Positions 1 through 9,512 are shown, counted from the stretch's first letter. The stretch is DNA of 64,000 nucleotides from PSRJ01 sp963825305 (GCA_963825305.1 CAWGTA010000003.1:354247-418246); one strand, 5' to 3'. Notes: a model not told the origin generated them from the letters alone. Translations and numbers: made by a program.

Positions 1-404
1 AGCTCACGGCCGTAGAAGACCTCCCGCCCGGCGGCGATCCAGTCGGCTTCGGTCTTCAGCTTACCTACGTCAACCAGGGGCTGCGGCTCCTGCTGGTTGA
101 GCCACTCCAGGTAACCCTTGGGCTCTTTGTCAGGAGTGTAAACCGGATAAGTTTTGACGTTGACCTCGGGGAGGGAGTAATACTCACGTTCGGAAATCAG
201 TCTCGGCGGCGCACCTAAGCCAGCCAACGGAAGACGGAAGCCAGCAGTGTCGCGATCGTCCCAAACCCTCGGGATGTTGCTGGTTTGGGCGGGACAAAGC
301 AACGCAACCGACGCCAGGAGACCTACATGGCATAGCGCCCTGCCTGGCGCTAGCGGCAACAGCCGGATTCGATTTGCGAGATGCCTCGTTCCAGGTGTAA
401 CCAT
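1..404 (-). CDS. Secreted protein, N-terminal part (runs off window)
   Basis: Reading the minus strand from the ATG at 402-404 gives 134 codons without a stop up to the window edge. The first ~45 residues hold a long hydrophobic stretch (LLASVALLCPAQ) that looks like a signal peptide. The mature part begins IPRVWDDRDTAGFRLPLAG and continues with SEREYYSLPEVNVKTYPVY. From memory this opening resembles acidobacterial exported proteins that carry a cytochrome c domain further on. That domain lies outside the window, so the function is not shown here. The gene is divergent from the RnfD-like gene at 664. Confidence 0.6.
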   Translation of the reverse strand, partial: MVTPGTRHLANRIRLLPLAPGRALCHVGLLASVALLCPAQTSNIPRVWDDRDTAGFRLPLAGLGAPPRLISEREYYSLPEVNVKTYPVYTPDKEPKGYLEWLNQQEPQPLVDVGKLKTEADWIAAGREVFYGRE

Positions 405-663
405 GACTAAGAGTGTAAACTGATCGATGCAGCGCTTGGCTCAGTCAGTATATACAAACCTGCCTTTCCTTGCATACAACCCCAATACTCCTAATTCTAT
501 GTCGGATGTGGACGCCGTTTTGATCCTTTCGCAGGAGTAGCGGTGGCCGCTCGAACTATGGGAGAATTGCGATTGGCCGCAATCAAGCGACCACGCTTCG
601 CACAAAGGAATTGGGCTCTGGTGGAACGCTTCGCCTCGGTTGCCGCTTGCAAGATTGCGAGCC

Positions 664-2541
664 ATGGAGTTCTCTCACGTCATGGTTAGCCGGAAGTCAC
701 AACCGGGCCGAAATCGAATTGGGGCGCTCCCGCTGGCCTTTCTCCTGACGTTGGTCTTCATTGGTTTTTCCTTTCTTCCGCCAGTGAGCGAAAACCCCTC
801 CCTGGCCCACGCCTTTTGGGAAGCGGGCGCTGTCCTGCTGGTCTTCCTGTACCTCCTGCGACGCGCCGTCGCCCGCCAAGGCCGGACGCTGACTTATCGG
901 TTTCTCCCGGTAAAAGTGCATTACGTGCAGATGGCGATGCACTCGTGCATCTACGCTTATTGGGGCTGGTATTGGCGAGAGGTATACCACCACATTCCGC
1001 TGATCGTGGCGCAGATTGTGTTTGTGTACGTCCTGGATATGCTGGTCTGCTGGTCGCGGCGCGACCAATGGATTCTGGGCTTCGGGCCGTTTCCGATCGT
1101 CTTAAGCACCAATCTGTTCTTATGGTTCAGGGACGATTGGTTCTTCCTGCAGTTCTTGATGATTGCGACCGGAGTGCTTTGCAAGGAGTTCATCAAATGG
1201 CGGCGCGAGGGCGAGGATCGAGAGGTCCATATTTTCAACCCATCGGCCATTGCCCTGTTCATTTTTTCGATCGGCCTTCTGATCACCCAGAGCACGCCGA
1301 TTACGTGGGGACAGGAGATTGCGACCACTCTGCACCGCCCGCCGCAGATCTATCTCGAGATTTTCCTGATCGGCCTGGTAGTTCAGAGTCTGTTCTCGGT
1401 TACGCTGGTAACGCTCGCCGCGGCAGGCGCTCTGTATGTGTTGAATCTGGCCTTCACCAGCTCGATCGGCACTTACCACTTTATCGATTCCAATATTCCG
1501 ATCTCGGTGTTTCTAGGACTGCATCTGCTGGTGACCGACCCGGCCACATCGCCGCGAACGACTTGGGGCAAGGTCATTTTCGGCGGGCTTTATGGGGCCG
1601 GAGTATTCGCGCTCTACGGGTTCCTGGGCTGGATCGATGCGCCCCGGTTCTACGACAAACTGCTCTGCGTACCGATACTCAATCTGGGCGTTCAGGCATT
1701 CGACCGGGCTGGCCGTGTCCTGTCGAAACGCCTCGATTTTCTGAACTTCGCTCCTGCATGGAGCCCGCGGAAGCTTAATTTCGCCCACATGGGGATTTGG
1801 ATTGCCCTGTTCGGCTTCATGGCGGCCACTGGATTCGTAGGTCACAGCCACCCCGGCCAGAGCAATGCATTCTGGAGTAAGGCCTGCCAGGAAGGAAAAT
1901 GGAACGCCTGCGGGACTCTGGTGCACAATCTCAAGATCACTTGTGGTCTGAACTCGGCAGGCGACTGCCTGGCGCTGGGGCTGCTTCTGGACGAAGGGCG
2001 TTTCGTGGCGAAAGATCCCGCAGAGGCGGGGAAGAGCTTGGGACGAGCATGCGATCTCGGCCAGTCTCAGGGTTGCCAAACCTTGGTTCAGTTCGTGCTG
2101 AGAGACGGGGGTGAAGTACTGCGGCACTCCTGCGATCACGCTGACGGCCCGAGTTGTTTCATCCTGGGCTCCTTGTATCACAACGGTAGCGGCATTCCAA
2201 AGGACGACACTCGCGCCATCGCCTTCTTTCGCAAGTCGTGCGCCGACGGTTGGTGGCGCGGTTGTGGCCGGCTGGGCGAAAGCTACATCTGGGGCGAAGG
2301 GACGTCCGTCGATACCGATAAGGCACTGGAGAACTTTGAGAAAGCGTGCCGGGGGCGTCACGCGCCCAGCTGCTTCAACGTCGCCCTTATTTACCACCGC
2401 GGCGTGGGGGGGGTTAAGGACGAATCTTTGGCTGAGCAGAGACTTGAGCAGGCCTGTGAGTTTGGCCTTCCGTCCGCCTGCAAGGCGGGAGAGACCCCTG
2501 CCGTGAGCGATGCGTCTGCGGTGGACCGCGGCGGAGGCTAG
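664..2541 (+). CDS. RnfD/NQR2-like membrane protein fused to Cys-rich Sel1 repeats
   Basis: The first ~330 residues are strongly hydrophobic with about nine membrane segments. They contain the NQR2/RnfD-type motif TDPATSPRTTWGK at about residues 291-303. RnfD and NqrB are membrane subunits of ion-translocating NADH/ferredoxin oxidoreductases that carry covalent flavin. After one more membrane segment (about 375-393) comes a C-terminal half of Sel1-like helical repeats (GSLYHNGSGIPKD, GESYIWGEGTSVD, ALIYHRGVGGVKD). These have regularly spaced Cys pairs, as in Helicobacter-type disulfide-bridged Sel1 proteins, which suggests a periplasmic location. I chose ATG 664; TTG 640 and ATG 682 are alternatives. 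No other rnf or nqr genes are nearby, so a complete pump cannot be claimed. Confidence 0.72.
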   Translation: MEFSHVMVSRKSQPGRNRIGALPLAFLLTLVFIGFSFLPPVSENPSLAHAFWEAGAVLLVFLYLLRRAVARQGRTLTYRFLPVKVHYVQMAMHSCIYAYWGWYWREVYHHIPLIVAQIVFVYVLDMLVCWSRRDQWILGFGPFPIVLSTNLFLWFRDDWFFLQFLMIATGVLCKEFIKWRREGEDREVHIFNPSAIALFIFSIGLLITQSTPITWGQEIATTLHRPPQIYLEIFLIGLVVQSLFSVTLVTLAAAGALYVLNLAFTSSIGTYHFIDSNIPISVFLGLHLLVTDPATSPRTTWGKVIFGGLYGAGVFALYGFLGWIDAPRFYDKLLCVPILNLGVQAFDRAGRVLSKRLDFLNFAPAWSPRKLNFAHMGIWIALFGFMAATGFVGHSHPGQSNAFWSKACQEGKWNACGTLVHNLKITCGLNSAGDCLALGLLLDEGRFVAKDPAEAGKSLGRACDLGQSQGCQTLVQFVLRDGGEVLRHSCDHADGPSCFILGSLYHNGSGIPKDDTRAIAFFRKSCADGWWRGCGRLGESYIWGEGTSVDTDKALENFEKACRGRHAPSCFNVALIYHRGVGGVKDESLAEQRLEQACEFGLPSACKAGETPAVSDASAVDRGGG

Positions 2542-2565
2542 TAAGGGCAGCGCCGGCTATCCTAC

Positions 2566-4809
2566 TTAGTGGACGTGCGCCGGATGTGCTGCGGCGTGGA
2601 ATGAGAACGTCTTGCGGACCACAGGCGTGGGTTTCGCAGCCCCTTCGCGGATCCGGTAACTGCGATCCATCGCTAACCCGTTGAACACTTGCACAGTGCC
2701 TGAAGTGGGCCAGCGGACCTCCACCTGCGTCACGGCGCTGGCTTGCCCAAGACCCACGTGGACCCGAAACGGGGAATCCCCGAAGCTCCCTCCGGAAGTC
2801 ACCTCGCGAAAGATATCGCGCGACCCTGATGCCGTCCGCGCCCGCACGCGAATGCGGGCCCCCAGCGCTGCCCGGTTGCTCTTCACGCCTTCCAGTTCCA
2901 AGCTGACCCAATGGTTGCCATGGCCGGGGTTCTCGAAGAGCACACTCTCGTAAGAGTCGCCTTCGTAGTAACCCCCGATCTCTTCAAAGACATCCAGGTC
3001 GCCGTCATTATCGAAGTCAGCAAAGGAAACAGCGTGACCCTTCTGTAAATGGCCGAAGCCGCCCGAAGTGGACACGTCCTGAAAAACAACGCCTTCCGCG
3101 TTGCGAAACATGCGATGCGGCGCCAGGGCGCGATAATCAGGCGCACCGGTTCCCAGATAACAATCGAGCCAACCGTCGTTGTCCAGATCGCCATAGTTTG
3201 AGCCCATCACGAGCATGGCGCGGTCCAACTTCATTTTCTTGGTGACGTCGGTAAACGTCCCGTCATGGTTGTTGTGATAGAGGCGCGGGTACTCCACCTG
3301 GTTGGGCTTGTGCAGATAGAAAGCCGCGATCTCACCTGGCTGGGGCGCTTTGAAGGGAGCTACGAAAAGGTCGAGCCACCCGTCGTTGTCGTAGTCCCAA
3401 AACCAGGTCGCGAAGCTAAAAATCGGTTCGGCCACGCCGGCTTCCTTGGTCGTATCGGTAAAGGACCACACGGGAACCTTGCCGCCGGGCGTTCTGGGTT
3501 TGCCGTCATTCCGGAACAACAGGTTGGTCTGGCCATTGCGCGAGATGTAAAGATCCGGCCAGCCATCGTTATTGTAATCGCCCCAGGCAACCCCTTTGAC
3601 CAGACCCAGGTGATCCATACCCATTTGCGGGGCGATATCCGTGAAGGTGCCGTCGCCATTATTGTGATAGAGCGAGGACGGGTGAGAGTCGCCCGGGTAC
3701 TCTTCGTGTCCCACGAAAAGATCCAGCAATCCGTCGTTATCGTAGTCCGCCCATGCGGCCGTCTGAGTAGGGTGCAGGGCGAGCAAACCTGCCTCCTCGG
3801 TCACATCGGCAAACGTCCCATCTCCGTTGTTGCGCAGCAAAGACATCGGATACTGGCCATTTTGCCGGAACCATCCGCCGCGCAGCACCAGAACATCGGG
3901 ATGTCCGTCGTTGTTATAGTCCGCGTGGATGATGTTTAATCCGCCCGTTTCGCCGAGCAGACCGGCTTCGCGCGTGCGCTCGCTGAACGTTCCATCTCCG
4001 TTGTTATGAAAGAAGCGCAACTGGTCCATGGGGCCGGAGGAAGAGACCATCAGATCGATCAGGCCGTCTCCATCGAAATCCTCGGCAATGCTTCCCCCGG
4101 AGTGCGCCTTGATGTCCAGGCCTACGCCGGGAGCAATATCCCGAAATCGTTTGATATCGTAATCCGACGCGAAGGTCTCGGCCGGAATCAGCCACTCCGG
4201 CGGCACGGCCTGCGGGTGTTTTCCCAAGGCCATATAAGCAATATTCAGGAGCCAGCGGGCATTGAGATCGGCCGGGTGGTCACGTAAAAGCGCCGTGAAT
4301 TCCCGGATAGCCCCCTCGGCCCCCCGTGGTGTGGTGTGGATTCCGCCGCCCTGGATCGGGAACAAACAAGAATCGGCATTATGGTTGTGGATACAATTCT
4401 CCTGCTCGCCGATCCGAAGATAGGTGAGCCCCATAAAGTCGTGCAGCCGCTGATCGAGCGAAGGTGAAAGGGCATCCTGTTTTACGGCCAGCGCCCGCGC
4501 CTTCTCAACCTCCTGGAGCGCCTGCTCGCTTTCGCCCAGTTCCAGCAGTTGCCCTGCGAGCTCCATTCGGGCGTAGAGTTCCCGAGGGCTGTTTTGGTTT
4601 TGTTGCAGCCAGTTCCGCGCATAGTCAATGCGCTCGCGATTCTTGAAAGGGTCGCTCTTCCACTCCTGGGCGTGCCAGATTTGAGCGAGCCGCTCCGCCA
4701 TTCTTTTGGTGCCCGGATACTGGTAGGGGGCGTCGGCGCGCGAAATCAACAAGGCAGACCCCAGCGCCGCTAGAACGATTACCCCACCGGCGTTGCAGAT
4801 CCGTCTCAT
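2566..4809 (-). CDS. Exported TPR + FG-GAP/VCBS propeller protein with ASPIC/UnbV C-terminus (CRTAC1-like)
   Basis: A 747-residue protein with an N-terminal hydrophobic export segment (VIVLAALGSALLISRA). A helical TPR-like stretch occupies about residues 30-215. About ten FG-GAP/VCBS repeats with calcium-loop motifs follow (DFDGDGLIDL, DYNNDGHPDV, DYDNDGLLDL), making a beta-propeller. The end (about 650-720) is the ASPIC/UnbV domain (GARIRVRARTASG, VGLG, VEVRWPTSG). The family is widespread in Acidobacteriota but the substrate is unknown; carbohydrate or protein binding outside the cell is inferred. It ends 25 bp from the convergent RnfD-like gene and lies 17 bp downstream of the 4827 gene, so the two are probably co-transcribed. 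Confidence 0.85.
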   Translation of the reverse strand: MRRICNAGGVIVLAALGSALLISRADAPYQYPGTKRMAERLAQIWHAQEWKSDPFKNRERIDYARNWLQQNQNSPRELYARMELAGQLLELGESEQALQEVEKARALAVKQDALSPSLDQRLHDFMGLTYLRIGEQENCIHNHNADSCLFPIQGGGIHTTPRGAEGAIREFTALLRDHPADLNARWLLNIAYMALGKHPQAVPPEWLIPAETFASDYDIKRFRDIAPGVGLDIKAHSGGSIAEDFDGDGLIDLMVSSSGPMDQLRFFHNNGDGTFSERTREAGLLGETGGLNIIHADYNNDGHPDVLVLRGGWFRQNGQYPMSLLRNNGDGTFADVTEEAGLLALHPTQTAAWADYDNDGLLDLFVGHEEYPGDSHPSSLYHNNGDGTFTDIAPQMGMDHLGLVKGVAWGDYNNDGWPDLYISRNGQTNLLFRNDGKPRTPGGKVPVWSFTDTTKEAGVAEPIFSFATWFWDYDNDGWLDLFVAPFKAPQPGEIAAFYLHKPNQVEYPRLYHNNHDGTFTDVTKKMKLDRAMLVMGSNYGDLDNDGWLDCYLGTGAPDYRALAPHRMFRNAEGVVFQDVSTSGGFGHLQKGHAVSFADFDNDGDLDVFEEIGGYYEGDSYESVLFENPGHGNHWVSLELEGVKSNRAALGARIRVRARTASGSRDIFREVTSGGSFGDSPFRVHVGLGQASAVTQVEVRWPTSGTVQVFNGLAMDRSYRIREGAAKPTPVVRKTFSFHAAAHPAHVH

Positions 4810-4826
4810 TGGCGAATCACCAGGCG

Positions 4827-6515
4827 CTATTTTTGGGGCGCCGGCGCCGGAGCGATCTTAAGCGGAGCAGGTTTGAACGTCCAGTTTCCGCCCTGATCGA
4901 TGGGCAACCGCATCTTCGGATATTCCAAACTCGCGGACGAAGTCACAAAGGTCATCTTCACGTTGAGCGGAGTTGCGGGTGAGGGCGCCACGAAGGCTTC
5001 CGCCATGAGGCGTAGAAATTGACCCGCGGTCAGATGTAAACCTTGGATGTCAATCCATGTCGGGGGCATGTTACCCGGTATCGGTTTCCACGTGGCGTCG
5101 TGGAAGCGGCCGGCCAGTTGGGCAGCCATATCGGCCACTGCGGATCCTGTGACGGTGCCTAGCGCCGGCCCATGCACCCCCGGCATCGTCAGGAGTCCAT
5201 ACGCCTGCCGTATGGAAACCTCTTTCGGCAGTTTCCCCGTCCGGTGCTGCTCCGCTAAAACGTCGCAAAGCACCTGGAACGTCTCGGCCAGGGACAGGTA
5301 TTGGTTGTCGCTCACGGTCAAGTAATCCGGCAGATAAGTATCGGTGCCCCATTTTTTCAACGTTTCCGCAACGGCCTTCTGTAACTCCGCAACCGAAAGG
5401 CTCCTGCCCAAATCCGAAGGCGACATGTTCATCAGATCCGAGCTCGACACAAACCGGCTCCCGAGGTTGGCCGGCACGAACCCTTTGGCAAAGTATTTCA
5501 TGAGGTCGTCCTGCAGCGCCAAGGCGTCCATCTTTGCGCCATCATCCGCAAACGCTTCAGGCGGTAGCTTGGCATGGTCTGGATGATCGTAGGCCACTTT
5601 AAGGGGCGGGTACAGCGTGCCTTTGTTGTAGAAGTCGCTCAAGTAGATCCGCTGATCGCTCACTTCGACTTGGAGGATGTGTACGTGCTTCCGATCCGCT
5701 TTCTCGGCCATCTTCCGCAGCTCCTCAGGACCTTTCTGGGCCGGCAGAAGCAACACGTCATCACTAAACTCGGACAAATGGAGGAATCCATTCATCCAGT
5801 GCATCTCGGGCGCTGAGTTAGGAACCGGACTCATGAATCTACCGATCCCCTTCACTGAGGGTTTATAACCGTGAACTGTTGTAACCGGCGTCTCCGGCAA
5901 GCCCCACATAATGGCATGCGTGTTCATGGGCCGCAGATAGTGAAGATACTCCGCATCGTCCCCCAGCTCATCGGTCAAACCGCGAATGCATAGCGCTTTG
6001 CCGAAGACTTCCTGCATGGCCTTCAGACCACCGGCCTTTCCCTTTTGGGCCGCTCCGGTCGCGGGGTCGCGGGCTTCGTTCAAAACACGGTCCGCGGCGT
6101 TGGCTCGCGCCATCCAGCGCTCTTCAGGAGTTTTGGCATTGGCGAACTCCGGAAGGGGACGGGACGAATAGGTGGGCTCGTCGCTGCCGTCGTAGCCAAC
6201 TTCCACCACGCCCCGCCGGGAGGCATCCAAAACCAGATCTTTGATGCCCGTTTTCGCGTTTCTTTCCGCGAGCGCCTGGCTCAAAGCGCCCGAAAACAGC
6301 ATAGTCACCGAGGCTCGCGCCTGCGGATACTCTTTCCGGTACTTCTCAACCAGGGAAATCGTGTCGCGGATGCGCCCCTCGGTCAGCTCGATATTTACGA
6401 AATCACTATAGCGGCCGAACAAATATACGAAAAATGGCTGCTGCTCCTGTGCACATAGGCCCAGCACGCCCAAAGACAACACTGCCGGTAGAGATATGCT
6501 GCGTGGGATTCTCAC
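4827..6515 (-). CDS. Exported protein of unknown function
   Basis: The proposed start is GTG 6515 (MRIPRSISLPAVLSLGVLGL), preceded by GGGAGG 11 nt upstream. Reading then begins directly with a signal peptide cleaved near CAQEQQP. An upstream ATG (6584) would put non-signal sequence in front. The ~562-residue product has no domain I recognise. It opens with FVYLFGRYSDFVNIELTEGR and has TMLFSGALSQALAE, which recalls proteins that inspect elderly-care-like polysaccharide or peptide substrates only vaguely, so I give no function. It ends in an Ala/Pro-rich tail (PAPLKIAPAPAPQK). The next gene upstream is separated by a strong hairpin terminator at 6583-6616. Confidence 0.7.
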   Translation of the reverse strand: MRIPRSISLPAVLSLGVLGLCAQEQQPFFVYLFGRYSDFVNIELTEGRIRDTISLVEKYRKEYPQARASVTMLFSGALSQALAERNAKTGIKDLVLDASRRGVVEVGYDGSDEPTYSSRPLPEFANAKTPEERWMARANAADRVLNEARDPATGAAQKGKAGGLKAMQEVFGKALCIRGLTDELGDDAEYLHYLRPMNTHAIMWGLPETPVTTVHGYKPSVKGIGRFMSPVPNSAPEMHWMNGFLHLSEFSDDVLLLPAQKGPEELRKMAEKADRKHVHILQVEVSDQRIYLSDFYNKGTLYPPLKVAYDHPDHAKLPPEAFADDGAKMDALALQDDLMKYFAKGFVPANLGSRFVSSSDLMNMSPSDLGRSLSVAELQKAVAETLKKWGTDTYLPDYLTVSDNQYLSLAETFQVLCDVLAEQHRTGKLPKEVSIRQAYGLLTMPGVHGPALGTVTGSAVADMAAQLAGRFHDATWKPIPGNMPPTWIDIQGLHLTAGQFLRLMAEAFVAPSPATPLNVKMTFVTSSASLEYPKMRLPIDQGGNWTFKPAPLKIAPAPAPQK

Positions 6516-6582
6516 AACGGTCCTAGCCTCCCTGGAGTTGTATAACTGCGTAAATCGTAAGTCGAGACTGGCAAGCAAAACC

Positions 6583-6616
6583 AAAAAAAGCCGGGCCCCG
6601 TAGCGCCCGGCTTTTT
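6583..6616. terminator. Bidirectional rho-independent terminator
   Basis: Perfect 7-bp stem GCCGGGC (6590-6596) / GCCCGGC (6605-6611) with an 8-nt loop. It is flanked by seven A on the left and five T on the right, so it can end transcripts in either direction. It separates the 6654-8513 gene from the 4827-6515 gene. Confidence 0.88.
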
Positions 6617-6653
6617 ACATTCTTACTTCAGCAAACAACAGACACTCGAACGC

Positions 6654-8513
6654 TTACCGCCCCTGGGTCGGAATGGTGATCTGTTTTTCGTTGGATTGAC
6701 AGATCTCCCCACCCCCGCTATTGTCGGGCTGGAGCACGTAGAAGTAAGTGTGCCCATTGGTTAAACCTGACGTGTCGGAAAAGCCGGGGACGGTGGACGT
6801 GCCTAGCGGCGAGTACGGCCCGCCCGAAACCGTTCCGCGCAAAACCGTGTAGTGATCCGCCCCAGTCAGCGGGGTCCAGGTGAGATCGATGCGGGCAGGA
6901 GCCCTACCCGAAGGCGTGCCCTTCCCCGTGAGGTCGGTAACGCAAGACGTGAAAACCGTGCGCCTCAACATGATGATCGCAAACCCAGTGCTGAAAGGCC
7001 ACTGCGAACCCGTGTTGATCTCCTGCGTGTTGTACCAGTAGCCGGCCGGGTTTTGCTGGCTAACGAGCCAGCGCGCGACGCCGTCGGTTGGATCGCCGGC
7101 ACTCACTTGAGCGCCGTACCAATCCAACGGAGTCACACCAGGAGTCGAGGATTGTAGGAACTTGATCGGCGTCAGAACCCCACCCGGATCATGCAACAGC
7201 ATGGACTTAGTAAACGAGAACAGTCCATAGAAGTAGGCTTTGATGGCGACATTGCTATTGGTCGGAGCATTGCCGAAATTATCGCGAATGAACGACTCGG
7301 CCTTGTCCCACCTGGTATCGCCGCGCCCGTGTCCGTCCATGGCCATTTGCACCATACCGGAGGGCGTAGTCGCGTAGGGCCCCCATACAGGCGAGGGACT
7401 GGTATACCCGAATTCGCCAGTCGCCGGGTCCTCGGAGTTGCCCGCCATCAGCCAAACGTTGTTCCATAGAAGCAGGTTCGGGTCAACGGACGCGCCAAAC
7501 CCGCGTACCGCGGCGATGGTACCGATGGCAGCCCACTGAGAAACTGAGCCATCGCCCACGCCGTCAGGACACCCGTAGCGCCAGCCACCACCCGTGTTGC
7601 CGCGAACAACACAATAGGTGTACGCATCCACCATATCCTGGACAATGTCCTTGTATGTGCGACCCGTTATGCCGGCCGGTCCATTGACGGTTGTTGCATT
7701 CGGCGTTGAGGAAGCGACGATCGCGTCCATCACCATGCCGTCCTCGTAATTCGGATTACCGCTACTGATTTCTATGGCAAGGTGATTGCCGTTGATATCC
7801 GGGTTAATGGGGCACGGCGGTGCAGCGCAGCCGCCGGGAACGGTGTATGTCGTACCGGGGTTGAAAGTGGTCATATTGGCGAACAGCGCCTTCAAGCCCC
7901 GAGCAACATCATCCGTGTACGGATCCGCCGCTGGACCGCTCTCCAGGTGAGTGTTCACCTCGAACGCCTGAAGGTTGGTGGCCGTGGTCCCCCAAACGCC
8001 TAAACAGGCGAATCCACTGCAACCGCTAAACCAATCGCCCAGGTTGTTGGGGCCCGAAACGTACCGGTGCATCGTGCTGTGCAGATACCAGAGGCCTTCG
8101 TCAATGGCAACATTCACGTTGGATTCCAACGCGTCAGCCGCCATGATGATTGGGTAATTGGAGCTGGCGTGGTCGCCGGTGTTGGTGTCGGTAATTTTGA
8201 GGACCGCCGTGAATGTCGTGCCGACTGCACCCGCGTAGGTATGCGTGCATTGCACTACATACTGATTCGTCACTGTACCCGTACAGTGCGCGCCACCGTC
8301 ACCTGGGTCCCAATCGTAGGTGAAGTTTGCCGCTTGTTGGTCTGACGTGCCTTTAAGCGTGATGAGTTTGCCCGCATAAGTAAAGTGCGGGTTCAAGAAG
8401 TTCGTCGCGTCCCATGGTACGGTCTTCACAACAGGAACGACAGCTAGCGCCCGCTGCGGGAAAAAGGTCCCCACTACCGCGAGTACCGTAAGGCCCAATA
8501 CCCATCTTTTCAT
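6654..8513 (-). CDS. Exported PKD-domain / toroid-like / Fn3 protein
   Basis: A 619-residue protein. It has a signal peptide (MKRWVLGLTVLAVVGTFF...ALA), then a PKD-like domain at about residues 25-130 (FTYDWDPGDGG ... THTYAGAVG). The central part, about 130-510, is rich in alpha-helical repeats with GGWRYGCPDG and QNPAGYWYN. This is reminiscent of the alpha/alpha toroids of prenyltransferase/squalene-oxidase repeat proteins. The C-terminal domain is fibronectin III-like, about 530-610 (IDLTWTPLTGADHYTVLRG). RBS-like GGAAGG precedes the ATG. It is followed by a strong terminator and preceded 38 bp upstream by a PEP-CTERM gene, so the pair may be co-expressed surface proteins. Catalytic function is not evident. 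Confidence 0.72.
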   Translation of the reverse strand: MKRWVLGLTVLAVVGTFFPQRALAVVPVVKTVPWDATNFLNPHFTYAGKLITLKGTSDQQAANFTYDWDPGDGGAHCTGTVTNQYVVQCTHTYAGAVGTTFTAVLKITDTNTGDHASSNYPIIMAADALESNVNVAIDEGLWYLHSTMHRYVSGPNNLGDWFSGCSGFACLGVWGTTATNLQAFEVNTHLESGPAADPYTDDVARGLKALFANMTTFNPGTTYTVPGGCAAPPCPINPDINGNHLAIEISSGNPNYEDGMVMDAIVASSTPNATTVNGPAGITGRTYKDIVQDMVDAYTYCVVRGNTGGGWRYGCPDGVGDGSVSQWAAIGTIAAVRGFGASVDPNLLLWNNVWLMAGNSEDPATGEFGYTSPSPVWGPYATTPSGMVQMAMDGHGRGDTRWDKAESFIRDNFGNAPTNSNVAIKAYFYGLFSFTKSMLLHDPGGVLTPIKFLQSSTPGVTPLDWYGAQVSAGDPTDGVARWLVSQQNPAGYWYNTQEINTGSQWPFSTGFAIIMLRRTVFTSCVTDLTGKGTPSGRAPARIDLTWTPLTGADHYTVLRGTVSGGPYSPLGTSTVPGFSDTSGLTNGHTYFYVLQPDNSGGGEICQSNEKQITIPTQGR

Positions 8514-8551
8514 ATCAGGATCCTTCCCTCGGATTGACTGTGTTAAAAGCT

Positions 8552-9283
8552 CTACGAATGGATTGACAACCGTCGCCGGAACGCGACCAGGAGAACCGCA
8601 AGACCAATGCCCAAAAACACAGTAGTGGTCGGCTCGGGTACCCCCGAGACGCCGATCGGTTCCGACACAGCACTACCGCTGATAAACAGATTCAGTGCGG
8701 TGGGGTTAGTGCCGTCCACAGGATGGGTGTCTTCGAGGCTGAAGCCGCCCGGATTGGTGTGCGACACGTTCAGCGTGATGACTTCCTGTTGCCCTGCTAC
8801 GAGAGTGAACGAGAATCCCATCGCCGCGGCGAAATCGCCGTTGCAGGTTGCGCCGGCGCAAGCGCCCCCAAAATTACTCGTCTGGCCTGGCAAATGGTTA
8901 CTGTTATCAAGCGCATTATTTTGCGTGTGGACGTACGTGTCATTGGGATTCGAGTTAGTAACATCCGAGTCGCCAATCTCGTACGACTGCCCCGCTGCGG
9001 GGCTTCCGTTAACGGTGCCAAATTCGTTGAAATATGGCAGGTTCAGTTGGTGATCGAAGAACACATCAAAGAAGGAGCTACCCGGCCCGGGGTTAAAGGT
9101 ATAGGTCAGCGTGCCAATGCCGGTCGTCTCGTTGAAACCGCCGGTATTGTAGCCGGTGTAATCCGTCTGGGTGGTGCCGTCAACGTTAGTCAGAATCGAC
9201 TGAAGGCTGGTCGTGTCCGCCAGCATCGGTGAAAGCGAGCCTAGAGTGAGCAGCAAACCAAAAGCAACCGTTGAACGTGTCAT
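8552..9283 (-). CDS. PEP-CTERM sorting-signal protein
   Basis: A 243-residue exported protein with a signal peptide (TVAFGLLLTLGSLSPMLA). The middle is Asn/Gly/Thr-rich beta. The classic PEP-CTERM tail is VPEPTTTVFLGIGLAVLLVA followed by FRRR. In known systems such tails are processed by exosortase (EpsH/XrtA) during surface or exopolysaccharide deposition. No exosortase gene is in this window. A strong AGGAGG lies 6 nt before the ATG. The 390 bp upstream contain the probable promoter region and the palindrome at 9491-9512. Confidence 0.85.
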   Translation of the reverse strand: MTRSTVAFGLLLTLGSLSPMLADTTSLQSILTNVDGTTQTDYTGYNTGGFNETTGIGTLTYTFNPGPGSSFFDVFFDHQLNLPYFNEFGTVNGSPAAGQSYEIGDSDVTNSNPNDTYVHTQNNALDNSNHLPGQTSNFGGACAGATCNGDFAAAMGFSFTLVAGQQEVITLNVSHTNPGGFSLEDTHPVDGTNPTALNLFISGSAVSEPIGVSGVPEPTTTVFLGIGLAVLLVAFRRRLSIHS

Positions 9284-9490
9284 GATCCCTCCTGCGGCCT
9301 TGGGTAGCTGCCCGGAGCCAGTCGTAGGTCAGCACAATCTGAACCCAAACTACGGACCGGTGCTCCGGCTGCCCTCTTAGCCTCTTGCGACTAAGACAGT
9401 TTGACCCAGGACTCTTCCGGCGTCAAGAGCGTACCCTGTCATTTGTTTTGCCAAAAAGTACCAAAATAGAAAAAATAGTACTGCCCATCG

Positions 9491-9512
9491 ATTCGTCGTC
9501 ACCGTGACGAAT
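9491..9512. promoter_or_regulatory. Palindrome, possible operator, in the 9284-9672 gap
   Basis: ATTCGTC (9491-9497) is matched by GACGAAT (9506-9512), with an inner dyad GTCACcGTGAC (9498-9508). It lies upstream of the PEP-CTERM gene (minus strand) and downstream of the CRTAC1 gene that ends at 9673. The surrounding 390 bp are gene-free; an AT-rich stretch at 9434-9480 could hold a promoter. Regulatory role is inferred from symmetry and position only. Confidence 0.35.

Noticed and set aside
441..665. 74-codon minus-strand frame upstream of the RnfD-like gene
   Set aside because: No family features or RBS; it lies in the divergent promoter region.
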